Shown: positions 1 through 12,189, counted from the stretch's first letter. The stretch is 64,000 bases of DNA from Cyrtodaria siliqua (GCA_037043455.1 JAWPHD010000003.1:930001-994000), one strand, 5' to 3'. The notes: generated by a model from the sequence alone, not told the origin. Made by a program: numbers and translations.

Positions 1-1110
1 ATATAGCTATCCCATTACATATCATAGGGCTATGACCTGAAATACTGATTGATGGAATATAGCTATCCCATCTAACTTTGAGGGATATAGCTATCCCGTT
101 TACATGTCATATAACTATGAACTAAACTACTTGTTGTGGGATATAGCTATCCCATTACATGATATATAGCTATGACCTGAAATACTGATTTGTAGCATAT
201 AGCTATCCCATTTACAAGTCATATAACTATGACCTGAAATACTTGTTTGTATGATATAGCTATCCCATTTCATGTCATATAGCTATGACCTGAAATACTG
301 AATGATGGAATATAGCTATCCCATTTAACTTTGAGGGATATAGCTATCCCGTTTACATTCCATATAACTATGAACTAAATTACTTGTTTGTGGGATATAG
401 CCATCCCATTTACATGTCATATAGCTATGACTAAAACGATTTGTTTGTGGGATATAGTCATACAGCTATCAGGAGCGTTCCTGGGGCTAATTTAGGTATA
501 CGCACCATCGAGTTTTGGATTCACAAATGTGCCTAACCCCGCTATACCTTCAATTTTTATTGCATTTTTCGCATTTTTAGCCTTTTTTATTTGTTTGCTT
601 CTTTAATAGCCTGTATGCACGTGCGTCAGTGCGTATGCCCAGGTACGCCCCTGGCTATGACCTAAACTACTTGTTTTTGGGATATAGCTATCCCATTTAC
701 CTTTCATGTAGCTATGACATAAACTACTTGTTTGTGGGATATAGTCATACAGCTATGACATAAACTACTTGTTTGTGGGATATAGCTATCCCATTTACCT
801 GTCTTGAAGCTATGACATAAACTACTTGTTTGTGGGATATAGCTAACCCATTTACCTGTCTTGAAGCTATGACATAAACTACTTGTTTGTGGGATATAGC
901 TAACCCATTTACCTTTCATGTAGCTATAACATAAACTACTTGTTTGTGGGATAAAGCTATTCGATTTACATGTCATACAGCTATGACATAAACTACTTGT
1001 TTGTGGGATTTACATGTCATATAGCTATGACCAAAACACTTGTTCAGTGTATGCGGGATATAGCTATCCCATGGTCTATAGTTGTCCCATACAAATGTCA
1101 TAACGTATAT
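1..1110. repeat. Minisatellite with nested palindromic motifs
   Basis: Degenerate units of about 60-70 bp alternate two near-palindromes, 'gggatatagctatccc' and 'catatagctatg', joined by 'acctaaactacttgtttg'. The array is interrupted at about 475-655 by unrelated DNA (near 'aggagcgttcctggggc' and 'cgcacgtgcgtcagtgcg' type sequence). A stray unit is at 1330-1400. Open frames here are repeat artefacts. Confidence 0.85.
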
Positions 1111-1399
1111 GACATACAACACTTGATCTGTGTTGATTTGATAGCAGTGACAGTGCCCAGATAAAACATTTCTTTGAGACATTTATGCATTAACATTTAA
1201 AGATTCACTGAAAACCCAAATTATGAGTGAAATGACCAAGGAAAACTCACTCACGTCAAAAAAGGATTGCGGATCACATTTCATCAGAGAATAAATTACC
1301 CCATGCCATAATATGAATGTTTATCTTGGGCACTGTAGGATATAGCTATCCCATCCATATGTTGCATGAATAGACTACTCTTCATGTCATATAGCTATG

Positions 1400-2122
1400 A
1401 CTGAAACTCTACATGATCTGATTGCTAGATTTAAGGATCTGTCTAAATATCACATACATGTAACACACATCTAAAACCACTATTCTGTGTTGGTAAACTA
1501 TAGCTGTGTCATCTACAGGATCTGCGTGTCGTATACCTACATGTACATGTACGACTCAAAACTCCTGTATGGTAATACATAGGCTATCTACACGTTATTT
1601 GAACTTCTATCAACTAAAATATACCATCAGATGATCAACATGGTCGAAGTATTTAAGCTGAGAAAGGAAGCAAACGCATATCTGATGAACCACTACTATA
1701 CATTAAACCACATATATAACAGTGTATAGCCTAGAAGTATATTTTATTCTGCAGAGAGATGCACTTTAACAGTCCAACAAACACACGTCATATACTAACT
1801 ACATGTATACTTTGGCATATTTGAGCATAACGACGAATATTCATGAAGCTTACGTTTCTGTTGGAATAAAATATACTCAATACATGCGTCAGCAAAAGGC
1901 TAAATTAACATGTACGATTCCTCTAAGGCGGTCATAGTAGTTGAAATGCTATGGCATACTTTTCTAAAAATATAGACCTGTAATAGAGAACAGATAGACC
2001 TGTAATATACATGTAGAAACGTGTTATGTTGTATATCTATTTTTATTATGCTTGCTACGTTTCACGTAAAATTCACGTAAAAGAAAGGAAATCATATATC
2101 ACTCCGTTTCGTTACATTTCAG
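1400..2122. other. Intronic sequence, nothing recognised
   Basis: AT-rich sequence upstream of exon w1. No coding similarity, RNA gene or clear repeat was seen, apart from short 'tacatgtac' runs. Confidence 0.5.
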
Positions 2123-2206
2123 GGTGAAATGATATTAAACCCAAACTATAAGAATATGGACCTTATGGATGTCATACTGCCTGCAAATAGAGAGAAATTC
2201 GCTGAG
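2123..2206 (+). CDS. CACNA2D: alpha-2/delta exon w1
   Basis: An 84-nt exon in phase 0 (28 codons), with acceptor 'ttacatttcag' and donor 'gctgag|gtatgt'. It reads GEMILNPNYKNMDLMDV...REKFAE. The 'xPNYxxxDLxxV' pattern is the family's segment just after the first Cache domain. It is the first exon of the gene in this window; the preceding Cache exons were not found between 1 and 2122 and must lie upstream. Confidence 0.85.
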
Positions 2207-2289
2207 GTATGTGTGCCAAGTGATATTAAAAAGCAATATTTGTAAGATAAAACGTTGTGACATGGAATAAAAGTGTATTATATGAAGTA

Positions 2290-2460
2290 GCGAATACGAT
2301 ATTATGTTACTTTAAGCCCAAACATCAAACTCAATCTTTGTGGCGTTTAAGTAGAATACCGCTTAAGCCGGTGTTAGTGGGAATGAGAGGTGTTGCACCT
2401 TATATTACCTCTCATGAACAGATTCAATAAAACCGAGTCTGCTACTTTTCTCTCTTGTTT
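2290..2460. repeat. Dispersed repeat, family A
   Basis: 'tagaataccgcttaag' followed by a short hairpin region ('acctctcatgaacag') and an 'aaccgagtctgc' block. Related copies are at 33430-33560, 57760-57900 (inverted) and 36510-36590 (inverted, partial). Probably a short non-autonomous element; class unknown. Confidence 0.55.
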
Positions 2461-2699
2461 ATGTTTGTTTCATGCAAGGTATTTTCTTTTCATATTATTA
2501 TTATGAGAATGTTAACAAGTGATGCTTGTATTTCCATTAATACTAATGAACTGTATGGATACAGTGATAGGACTGTTCCGAAAAATGTAGTAGTTTCGAC
2601 TCAGCTCAAGTTACATGATAATCAGCTTGGTGTCGGCATACCCAACATGAGGTCAATAAAATGTAAATAAATCACTAACATGCCAGCTAATGAGCTAAA

Positions 2700-3440
2700 A
2701 CTTTGTCCATGCAGAATTAAATGTTAGAAGTATATATCACTGCCTTATTTCTATTTGCAGATACCATTTTGTTACACGAACTTATTTTTAATTTTTTGAA
2801 TTTTGTCTATCTGCTGTCAGATAATTGATGCCCTTATGTGCGAAAATGGGTATTTTATTGATCTGGGGTCAGTTAATTACATGAATGAATTATAGAGATT
2901 CTCAATAAACAGAGATTCTCGGGACAGTCCTATAATTGGGATACGAAAAGAGTCAATACAATCAAAATTGACTGCGAAATTGGATCCGTAACCGATTCAT
3001 TAACAATGGCGATACCGTTCAGTTGTGATTGAAGTTATCCGCGCAAAATAATATGAGGTTATTTAACAATGTTGAGTACAATACTGAATTCTAATGGACG
3101 AGTACCCAGCCGATAGAATATATTCGCATCGTCCAAATACGGATTCTGTATGCTGGGTACTAGTCTAAGACCAATTGAATTCAGTTCACATCTTCATTTT
3201 ATTTCACACCTCACTAATCTAACCAAATGTTCATTTGAATTCTAACTTGATATTTCTTCTATTAATTGAACAGAGCAAAAACAATGCATCTTTCAAAAGT
3301 TATTTTCCTGTATAAAATGTCATTTGAAAAACTCACGTAAAGAAAGTATCAAAACAGTACTGTTTCAATTCATTTTCAATTAACATATAAGTGTGAGGTA
3401 AATAGTTACTGACTCGTTGTTTTTTTACTGTTATAGTTAT
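2700..3440. other. Intronic sequence, nothing recognised
   Basis: AT-rich. 'gactagtacccagc' type text occurs in both orientations near 3090-3170 ('gacgagtacccagc' and 'gctgggtactagtc'), a small inverted repeat of about 80 bp overall. Confidence 0.4.
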
Positions 3441-3629
3441 CTTACCATAGTACAAATATGGAATAGGGATTTTTTTGACTCCACATCCAATCCCATAGTA
3501 CAAATACAAAAGATGTTCTTGTAAAGTTATATAAAATACAAAATAAGAAACATCTCAGGATGTATCCATTACTGTACAATGAACAACCACACTGAACTGC
3601 TGAACAATGAACTGCAGTTGCAGCCGAAG

Positions 3630-4085
3630 AGAAAACCAATCTAGGGTACGTCCAGAAAACCCGAGAGACGAAAACTCATGCACCTACCTCCCTTGGTCGG
3701 GGTTTCCGTAGATGCAAGTATCGAGTCTCAAGAGGTTGTCATGTCATCGCACAAGGGAAAGGTGAAGGGTAGTGACTGACTGTAGAGGGATAACTTCCTG
3801 ATTAATTTTGTAAAGTGGTCACGAAACCCACCAGATCCCGATAACTTCCGAAGTTTATAGACCACATCTCCATATAATAAGGGTTGTGATATTCCTTCCT
3901 AGTCGCAGAAGTGTTTTAAGGTTGGTGTTGTACTTCTCCAGTAGGTTTCCGTGGCGGCGATATAATTTTGAGAAAGATCTACGTAGTTTTTGATAAGGAA
4001 AAGCCTGCTGAAGAAGTTTATGGATGTCAGTACGATTCTGGATACATCCTGAGATGTTTATTATTTTGTATGTATATCTTTAGTT
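3630..4085 (-). pseudogene. RT-element C-terminal region, decayed copy
   Basis: Read on the minus strand, 4085 to about 3880 gives HKLLQQAFPYQKLRRSFSKL then YRRHGNLLEKYN and LKTLLRLG. This is the post-RT region ('YxxxKLR..FSKFYRRH...K.LL..G') of a retroelement family also present at 12.2-13.3 kb. Stops and shifts follow. No complete element is present. Confidence 0.55.
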
Positions 4086-4385
4086 AGTTTCTCCGGATGT
4101 GGACTTTATGGTTAGAGATTTCCTTTTGATGGGATGTAGTTTTGTTTACACTTGTCTATTTGGGCGCTGAAGACAGGATAATAGCGAGGATTGTGCGCAT
4201 ATAAAATCGATTCAAGCTAACCAGTAGGCCTTATTGCCTACTGACCGTTCCAAGTCGGTAACCCTGTATTCACCACCCTTTCTGTTGTTTTTTGTCTCTT
4301 TCATTGTAGTTTCAAGTCCTTCTTTGCAGTACAGTGCGGACCTACGATGCCATTGCGTTCGGACGCTGTGGTTTCTATAGGACCC
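4030..4385 (-). repeat. Retroelement 3' region, inverted copy of 22463-22800
   Basis: This stretch (with 'gaccgttccaagtcggt', 'gcggacctacgatgcc' and 'gcgctgaagacagg') is a near-complete reverse complement of 22463-22800. It abuts coding debris of the RT family on both sides, so it is probably an untranslated part of that element. Confidence 0.7.
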
Positions 4386-4584
4386 TATATATCATTTTAC
4401 TTGTTATAACTTGATTTCGATTTTTGAAGTCTATAACATCATTACAAGCTCTAGCAAAAGGAATGGGCTGGGAGATATAAACCCCGTATGATGTAGCACG
4501 AGGTACATCTCCATCCAGGTGTGGATAGTTAACGATGTTTTCGATCCTCGCCGCTGCTACGTTATTTATCCTTGAGCATGTCAA
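4375..4584 (-). pseudogene. RT-element fragment (YPHLDGDVPRATSYGVY block)
   Basis: Minus-strand frame with NYPHLDGDVPRATSYGVYIS then FARACNDVIDFKNRN. It is recognisable as the block following the catalytic RT domain in a mollusc/cnidarian retroelement family; the same block recurs at 13150-13250 (-) and 42811-42912 (+). It is isolated from the rest of its element. Confidence 0.65.
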
Positions 4585-4589
4585 TTAAT

Positions 4590-5030
4590 CCACATTGCTT
4601 AGTACTGGTTCCACCCGGGAAGCCATCGAGAGTGATTAATCTAAGTTGCAATAACTTGTTTCGTAATCGATGTAAAATAAATATGTTTAAACTAAATAAA
4701 GAAATCCCCGCCATGAAAGTTCTATTCCCTAATCAACAAGGCAGTATTAATAGGCAATATAAGAAAAACACAAAGATGCTCGTGTATATATAAATACAAA
4801 AAATATCAATAGCCTAGAAAGCCACAAAGAGGGTAGTCAATGACTTGGCAGAAGCCAGAGCAACAAGAAAATAAATCATTGAGGACACGACAAGACAAGA
4901 TTGAAGACAAACATCAAACGTCACCGTCCTGTTGGGCTTTAGGTAGACGTCATCATAGGGTCCACAGCCTGTATAAAAAAAGCATAAGTACTTATAGATG
5001 AAGCTTATTGCAAATTGTATCAAGAACGTC
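4590..5030 (-). pseudogene. RT-element C-terminus and 3' UTR
   Basis: On the minus strand, 5023 to 4814 reads CGPYDDVYLKPNRTVTFDVC, then a hydrophobic LVALASAKSLTT...FVAF and a stop; an A/T-rich 3' UTR then runs to about 4590. The same C-terminus and UTR recur near 12480-12720, 30950-31090 (+) and 43120-43300 (+). Confidence 0.6.
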
Positions 5031-5109
5031 GCCTGAAATTTTAATAGACCAACATAAATTAATCCCAGAGATTACATAAGCTTTACATAAGCTTTAGCAC
5101 AATATTGTT

Positions 5110-5320
5110 TAAATTAATCTTTAACGGCAGTAAGACAATATGTTAAACGTTTGGAGATATTTGTAGTGGTGTTAGAGCTAGAACTGGAAATAAAACGGGC
5201 TTTATATGGTTGTTTGTGTAATTTGGGAATCCAGTACATCGTTGGAAGTCTGTTTTGCTTTTCGCCTATTTCAGCCTTGAAAATCTTGCGTGATATGCGT
5301 CGAAACAACAATATCTTCAG
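5110..5320 (-). pseudogene. Penelope-like RT fragment (YWIPKLHK motif)
   Basis: The minus-strand frame contains LPTMYWIPKLHKQPYKARFI then SSSSSNTTTNISKRLTYCLT. 'LPTxYWxPKLHKxPYKARFI' is the N-terminal signature of Penelope-like RTs. It is a fragment only; the catalytic core is absent. Confidence 0.75.
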
Positions 5321-5559
5321 CAGATTACAGTAGAATTAGTATTCCCGATGTCTTGAGATAAAACATTGACGTAATGGAGTCGTCAAACAATAATTATTTT
5401 ATTAGGTGCTTTATCATCAGGAACTAAAGCAAACTTATTATGAAATGCCAAATATTCCCGATTTTAAATTACGAAATGAAAACCTAGGTCTAGAGGGAAG
5501 TAGGGAGGGTTAGCCATGTAGAAGTAAATACGGGTATCTATGATGTTAAAAATAGTCTT

Positions 5560-6460
5560 TTTAGAAAGGGATTTTTTATCCGATCTTTACCAAACTTTAC
5601 CAGATTGTTAATATCAATGAAAGCCCTGAAAAGTTTGAAAACCAGCCAGATCGAACAAGTAACAGCGGAGTTATGGCCCTTGATTTAGTTAAAATGCTAC
5701 ATGTTGCCTCGTTAAGACAATAGGGCCTTTATTTTTCATCCGCTCTTTACTAAACGTTTAGAGATTGTTAATATAAATAAAAGCTCTGAGGAGTTTGAAA
5801 ACCAGCCTGATCGGACTAGTACCAGCGGAGTTATGGCCCTTAATTTAGTTAAAAATGCTATATTTTGCCTCGTTAAGACTGTAGGTGCTTCATTTTTCAT
5901 CCGATCTTTACCAAACTTTATTTTATTGATATTGAGTTCTGCTAAACCCGGGGCTAGAGGGCGTGAGCGGTAGCTAGCATATTTTACTACCGCTCATGAA
6001 CAGTCTCAATCAAACCGAGACTGCAATATTTCGTATGTGTCGTTTTCGGTCGTTTCCAAAGGTCCATTATCATACTCTTTTTTACTAGATTGTTAATGTC
6101 AATGAAAGCTCGAGCAAGTTCGGAAATTAGTCAGATCGGACCAGTAACAACGGAGTTATGGCCCTTGATTTCGTTAAAAATGCTATATTTTGTCTCAAGA
6201 CGATAGGGCCTTTATTTTTCATCTGATCTTTACCAAACTTTACCAAATTGTTAATATTAATAAAAGCTTGGAAAAGTTTGAAAAACAGTCATATCGGACT
6301 AGTAACAGCGGAGTTATGGTCATTGATTTAGTTAGAAATGCTATATTGTGCCTCGTTAAGACGATATGGCCTTCATTTTGCATCTGATCTTTACCAGACT
6401 TTACCAGATGTTTTTAGTTATGGCCCTTGATTTAGTTAAAAATGCTGTATTTTGCCCAAA
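5560..6460. repeat. Tandem ~165-bp repeat interrupted by a dispersed element
   Basis: About five degenerate units containing 'atctttaccaaacttta', 'agtaacagcggagttatg' and 'cctcgttaagac' (near 5575, 5735, 5900, 6090-6220 and 6390). A family B element is inserted at about 5930-6095. Units of this type ('gagttatggcccttgat') are common in bivalve DNA (recalled, not checked). Confidence 0.7.
5930..6095. repeat. Dispersed repeat, family B
   Basis: 'gagttctgctaaacccgggg', then the stem-loop 'gagcggtag...ctaccgctc', then 'cagtctcaatcaaaccgaga' and 'ggtccattatcatactc'. Other copies are at 33575-33735, 18815-18990 (inverted) and 62930-63190 (inverted). Its two internal hairpins suggest a small structured non-autonomous element. 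Confidence 0.6.
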
Positions 6461-7130
6461 ACTATCAAAGAAACGTAAATTGCAGTCACTCGCTTCATTG
6501 ATGTTATAAGAGAGTATGATAATGGGCCATGTTAGCCAGTAGAGCGTCCACATGCCCTCTTCGGCTTCTTGTTTTTAACAAATTATAGGATTTTCGGAAT
6601 TTTTGAAATATTTAGGAATAGAATCAACATCACGCTTATCTCGAACAATACTTGGTATATCAATAAAACCAATGCCCTTATTACGATAAAGAATTTCTAG
6701 AAAATGTCTCAATTGAATGACTCGGATGGCATAGAAGAACATGCTGCGTATAGCTTTGAATTATGGAAGCAATGTTATACAAAAAATCTGATGTTGTCTG
6801 CTTCCTCATCTATCAGCTTAAGTGAAGAACTGGATAGAGAGGATAGAGAGGTGAGACAAGAAAGCATCGAGTGCTTTCAAGACTGTTTAAAAATAGTATG
6901 TAAATCAGCGACTGACAGTAATACGTGATTTCCGTTTGATGTTACCATTACGTCTACAATCATGAGAACTAGAGTTCTAATGCAAAATATAACAAAAATG
7001 TCAATATAAGGCTCTTTTGAAATATTTCCTTGTTGATAAATAGTATCATTAAGGCCCAGTGGAAATGGTGTCTGCAAAAACCCTTTCTGCAATACTTAAT
7101 AGTATGTTCTTTAATCGTAGAAAGTCATGA
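6461..7130. other. Unassigned intronic sequence
   Basis: A 74-codon open frame at 6704-6928 (+) is polar and acidic (ELDREDREVRQESIECFQDC) without a recognisable family. It has no good splice context and is not called as a gene. Confidence 0.35.
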
Positions 7131-7218
7131 AGTCAATAGTTTTGATAGATTGGTCGTGGTACATGAAATGAATTAGCAATAAAACGTGTTTTGTATGGCA
7201 TTTTGTGGAGTTTATGTA
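7130..7218 (-). pseudogene. Penelope-like RT, segment 3' of the LINE insertion
   Basis: On the minus strand this reads KLHKMPYKTRFIANS, the continuation of the RT motif that stops at 8310 (LPTMYWI). Together with 8313-8700 it is one Penelope-like RT gene split by a nested LINE. Confidence 0.7.
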
Positions 7219-8312
7219 TAATAATAATATTAATAATAATAAGACTTTATTTAACGAGAGAAGTCATTTGAAAGTCAATCTTCCATGAGGCCCTCAACAA
7301 TATTATACAATATTTACAAAGATATGTGATATACATTTAAAATGAATTGTAGTATATTCATGCATAAAGTAACGGAAATATGTCCAAAATTGAGTTGCAA
7401 GACTTAGTCTTTATTATATGGTTTGGTTAATCCACTGTAAATACAATGTTTTGAAATGATTAACAGATTGGGCATGTTGTATATGATGAGGAAGTGAGTT
7501 CTACACTTTAGAGCCTGAATAGGCAAACGATTTCTGAAAAACTCACTATTCGGTCTGGGGGAATATAGATTTGAGAATGATCTTAAATGTTCATTAAATG
7601 TTTTAAACATAAGAATTGCTTTTTGAAATTTAACTCTTTCTGGAAACATCATCCAACGAAGTTCGGTAAAAAGTTCAACAGATGGAATTTCGAAATATTT
7701 ATCCAGAATAAGTATTGCAGTTCTTTTTATGAAATCTTACAATTTTATCTCCAAAGAAACATTACAGTTTCCCCATATCACACATCAATAATCTAAATGG
7801 GGTAAGATATAAGCACTGAAAAATAATTTACGCATACGTATAGCAAGGTAGATCTTTATGCAAGATAACAGATATAACAATGAATTACATCTTTTAAGAA
7901 CTTTATCAATTTGGCTATTCCAAGAGAGAGTGTTGTCAAGTGTAACACCGAGTAGTTTTTCTTCGTAACTACAGTTAATGGTTTCATCTTTGAATTGAAT
8001 CGAAGGAGCATTATCATAAATACGATTTATTTTGTTCTTAGAAGAGAGATACATTATTTTTGTTTTTGCTGCATTGACAGACATGCGATTAGTATCGCAC
8101 CAGGCGTGACGTCAATAAGGTCATTATTGAGAGAATTTACAGCCCTGGCAAGAGATAAATTTGAAGTTGAAAGCGTTGTATCGTCTGCAAAAATATCCGT
8201 GACTGTATTTTCAATAGATAACGGCAAGTCATTGATGTAGATTAAAAACAATAAGGGGCCTAATACAGATCCTTGCGGTACACCCGATAAAATGGGTGAA
8301 GATTCTGAAATC
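7219..8312 (-). mobile_element. 5'-truncated non-LTR retrotransposon (Jockey/CR1-like) nested in a Penelope-like gene
   Basis: Minus strand. The RT core includes [20 protein letters not shown] and IFADDTTL, then [12 protein letters not shown] and LLGVTLDNTLSWNSQIDKVL in a shifted frame, then a decayed C-terminus to about 7400. The 3' end has a TTATTA-type tail (7219-7245). The RT begins just upstream of the catalytic block, so the element is 5' truncated; at least two frame breaks show it is dead. Confidence 0.8.
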
Positions 8313-8700
8313 CAGTACATTGTAGGGAGACTCGTCTGCTTACTATTTACAGAAACCGTTATAGCCTCCAAAAAGGTCACATGTTGGTAAACAATGTCCT
8401 TCTCCAGCAAAGGTGATGTTAAATAAGCAGAAGTGCTCGCTAGCTCTGCATTCACAGTATTGGTATAATGTAATAATTGTAGGAAGCTTTGTCTGCAGGA
8501 ACTAGAACACATTTAGTATGCAAATTCTGAATACCATTCTTAAGGTGTCGTAAATTGTAAGTAGACGGCCGTGGAAGCAGGGATGGATTTGATTCGTAAA
8601 CTAATATACGTAATTCAATAATTTCAGAAATATTTTTCATCCAAGCAGTAAGTGCATGTCTATCTGCGTTTTCGCGCTTACACCACTTAGTACAGAAACC
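8313..8700 (-). pseudogene. Penelope-like RT, segment 5' of the LINE insertion
   Basis: Minus strand: [17 protein letters not shown] (the 'F/V-L-x-PADKA-x-N' signature), then [18 protein letters not shown] and LPTMYWI, which breaks at the LINE junction. It contains a frame break near 8460-8510. Confidence 0.75.
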
Positions 8701-9144
8701 GCAATTTCAATATCTGGTGGAAGGCGATATTTAGAACATTTGGCAATTAAATACCGGATTCTCTTATAACATCAAGATTGCCAGTGAGAATGTGACCGGC
8801 AGGTTCATAACAAAATTTACAATCTCAGTCAGTAGGATTGGATGTTTCGATCAGAAACTATTCTATTATAATTGAAAATAAGATTTCTAGTTGATTTCTT
8901 ATACGTGTAACATATAACAAGAGTCTCAATATTCTTGAAACCTAGATATAACTATTTTTTCACTGTTAATATTCGCAGATGGAACTGCTTTTTAAACTCA
9001 AAAACGTTTTTAGAAGGAAACAGCTGTTTAAGCTTGGAACGATCTAACTAAGAAAATGTGTTGAAGTTTGGAAAATCGGTCAAGTATTTTATCCGAGAAT
9101 AGATTTGTAAAATATATGAAATAAATAAATATTGTATTTTTCAG
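8700..9144. other. Intronic sequence, nothing recognised
   Basis: AT-rich; the upstream edge of the Penelope-like gene fades here. No further feature is supported. Confidence 0.4.
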
Positions 9145-9216
9145 ATGCGTCAAAATATGCTGTCTGGAATCGAAGGAAGTAAAGAACTCGATTTATTAGT
9201 GCATTATGACCGCATG
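9145..9216 (+). CDS. CACNA2D: alpha-2/delta exon w2
   Basis: A 72-nt exon in phase 0 (24 codons). The acceptor is 'attgtatttttcag' and the donor is 'cgcatg|gtaagc'. It reads MRQNMLSGIEGSKELDLLVH...YDRM, continuing w1 as the family's 'R-x-x-M-x-x-x-x-G' segment. The intron before it holds tandem repeats and retroelement fragments. The leading ATG is an internal Met, not a start codon. Confidence 0.85.
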
Positions 9217-10475
9217 GTAAGCGTTTTATTGCACTGTATGATAATGCATATGTTTAACATGCCAACGGTATATTTATCTGATCCGTTTTCTTGTACCGAA
9301 TGTCTACTAAATTATTTAGCAAAGTACGGGCTTATCTCACAAGTTGTAACTGGGATTATTGTATGTATTGATACAAAAAGATTGACAAAAATATATGGAG
9401 GGTGTCTGCACTGTTTAATATATTTAATTTTCGCAAAATAATGCTCTAGTTAGTTTTACCATGGACACGTTAATCAATTTCATTTAGAGGACATATTTTA
9501 ATATATAGTTAAGATTGTTATGCCAGTTTGGGTTAATTTTATTTATTTGTTATTTTTTTCATGTCTCTTTAATTATTAATATAAATGGGCGTTGTATTAA
9601 ATTCACCATGTGAAACATGTGAGCAATATTTGCTTCTTTAGTTTGATGTCATATCATCTTATCCCACTGTTGTGTATCCAGAACACTACTAACTCGCATA
9701 GCTTGGATATCTTTTTTGTACATATTTCAGTTTTTTCTATCGATGGGAACTAATGTAATTGGTTTAATTAAAAAAAATCGCCTTTACTTCGATTTTTTGG
9801 TCCCAATTGATCCTCTTCGGGAGAATATTTATTTGTATTTTGCTGTGAGAAGAGTAAAGTCACAATGTGGGCTGTAAAATAAATTCGTCTTCTGAAGAAG
9901 ATCGTGGAATCGAAAATTCTAAGTTGTTTAAATGTTGCCTAAAGGTCTATTTTATTAACTTGTTAGACATAATATTATCTCAAACATTTGTATTTCAAAT
10001 CATTGCTTGGATTACTCCAATATGTTCTTATTAAATTGGCGAAGCGTTTGGGAATTAATTAGAATTAGAATTTGATAATGTGTCGTTCCAGAGACGAATG
10101 GTGAAACGAAAATATTCATTCTTCTACAAGAAAGTTACAGACACCAATTTTACGTAAGACTTATTTTTATTTGCACTATGGTTCTCTTTGTGAATTACGC
10201 GACTATTAACAATTATAATATCATTCTTTTAATACATTTTGTCTTGTTACTAATATAAGTGTTATCTTTTTTGACAGTGTAAACGAGTTTTATATGTTGC
10301 ATTAAACTAAATATACATGTATGCCTTAAAATTAGTGTACACAAATAATAAATTGTATATGAATGTGTACAATTAAGAACTGTGTTGTATTGTATTTTAT
10401 TGTAAAGTACATACTCAATTCGTATCAGGTTTAAAATATAAAGAACTATAAAGAATATAAACGTCTATTGTGAGA
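9217..10475. other. Intron w2-w3, left part; a missing exon may lie here
   Basis: The phases of w2 and w3 and the family's length require about 40-50 more residues in this intron. The only open, acceptor-preceded stretch noted is 9731 onward (reads FFLSMGTNVIGL...), which is weak. Otherwise the sequence is AT-rich without features. Confidence 0.4.
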
Positions 10476-11868
10476 TTATTATTATTATTATTATACCATA
10501 TTTATAAAGCACTCTTTTCATATATAACATACGTTCAAAAGTGCTTTACAAGTAAAACAATAATACTTTCACACACAGTCAAAACTAAAAAAGAACAATA
10601 CATGTATTAACTCTAAGATATGCGAAAATATTTAGTGGTAAAATATAAAACAACATATAGATTATATTGCTAAGATAAAGTTTAGACATTATTATTATAC
10701 TGACTAAAATTAAAATCCATGTTTAAAAAAATTGTACTGTCATAATAAGATGATAAAACAATGGTAATCATTTATGAAATAGTCCAGCTTAAAATACACA
10801 TCAGCCACTATATATCATTAAAAAGAAATGAGTTTTCAGTGATCTCTTAAAAGAGTCAAGTGTGTTGGAATACCGGATTGCCACTGGAAGCGCGTTCCAC
10901 AACTTTGGAGCAGCAGTTGCAAAGCTACGGTCACCGTATGTAACTGTACGAGATCTTGGTACTACAAGAGTCAGAGTGTCACTTTGGGATCTTAAGTCAC
11001 GCTGTGGTCTATACACCTTTAACATGTTTTGATGTAGCTTGGAGATTGGTCATTTAAGGCTTTATAGATGTGACTCAATATTTTAAAGTCAATCCGGTAT
11101 TGCACTGGGAGCCAGTGAAGTTCCTTTAACACTGGTGTGATGTGGTCGAAACGAGATTTCCTAGTAATGATACGAGCTGCTGTATTTTGAACTGTTTGAA
11201 GTTTGTTCAAAATTGACTTAGGTAGACCTCTAAGCAGGGAGTTACAATAGTCAAGTCCGGATGTAACAAGGGAATTTACAAGGGTTTTGGTTGCATCAAT
11301 GGTTAGATATTGTCTAATGTGACCTATTTGTCGTAACTGGGCGTAACACGACCTGCAAACAGCATTCACCTGTTGTTCCATATCCATTTTGGAATCGAGC
11401 AATGCTCCCAGATTGCTAACACATGATGATGGTTTTATCTCAGAGTCTCCAACTTTAATAGATATGTCAGATATACACTCCACATTACGCTTGGAGCAAG
11501 ACAATATAAGTTCTGTTTTGTCTGCATTTAGTTTTAGCATATTGTGGTGCATCCAGGAGACAATATCATTGAGACAGGCTTCAACTCGCCGTATAACTTC
11601 AACTTGAGAAATTTTGTCTAAAGGTTCAAATGATAAGTATAGCTGAGAGTCATCAGCATAAAAATGATGATTTAGTCCATGGTTTCTACAAATTGCCCCT
11701 ACAGGTTTGGTATACATGATATAGTTTTTGGGCCCCAAGACCGATCCTTGTGGTACACTGTATTTCATAAGCACTGGAGATGACATACTTTTAACAGCTC
11801 TTTTATTCACACTGAATGATCTATTGTCCTTTGACCCTAATGTTTCAGTCTCGGTATAGCTCTTCCAG
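10476..11868 (-). mobile_element. 5'-truncated LINE, CR1/L2-like reverse transcriptase
   Basis: Minus strand. [44 protein letters not shown] and LKELHWLPVQYRIDFKI form the order of a CR1/L2-type RT. A +/-1 shift at about 11020 leads to the C-terminal RSFATAAPKLWNALPVAIR. The 3' end has an ATT-type tail (10476-10495). The endonuclease and ORF1 are missing. One long frame (263 codons) is still open, so this copy is younger than the one at 7.2-8.3 kb. Confidence 0.85.
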
Positions 11869-12189
11869 ACACAAGTCTAGTGGAGGTCAAAACAGGAGAA
11901 ATAGCTACGTGTAAGTATCAATTAACTTATAGCATTGCATCGCGAACTCTTAACGCTGTGGAACTAATGTACAGTTTCAGGAGCGCTCGATAAAATATTT
12001 TATCAATGGAAACGTGCAATACTTCCTTATTATCCAAAGTTTACACAAACAATATATTTAAAAAAATATTAATGACATAGATTACAATATTGTGCATGAA
12101 AAAAGGCAAATAATGTATTATATTACTTCTTATATTTTTTATAAGTCGTTTAACCTGCGCATTGTTTGGTTTATTACGGATGTATACAA

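Noticed and set aside
1..1110. CRISPR-like array
   Set aside because: The units are degenerate and contiguous, without unique spacers, in a eukaryotic intron.
704..1182. Frames of 64-90 codons in the first kilobase
   Set aside because: Repeat-derived from the palindromic minisatellite.
9731..9871. Candidate alpha-2/delta exon (FFLSMGTNVIGL...)
   Set aside because: Only loosely similar, has no good donor in the required phase, and contains a local A/T hairpin; kept as a hypothesis only.
11869..11910. Candidate 42-nt exon with 'tcttccag' and 'gtaagtat'
   Set aside because: The phase fits w3, but the sequence overlaps the likely 5' edge of a LINE and the peptide has no family signature.
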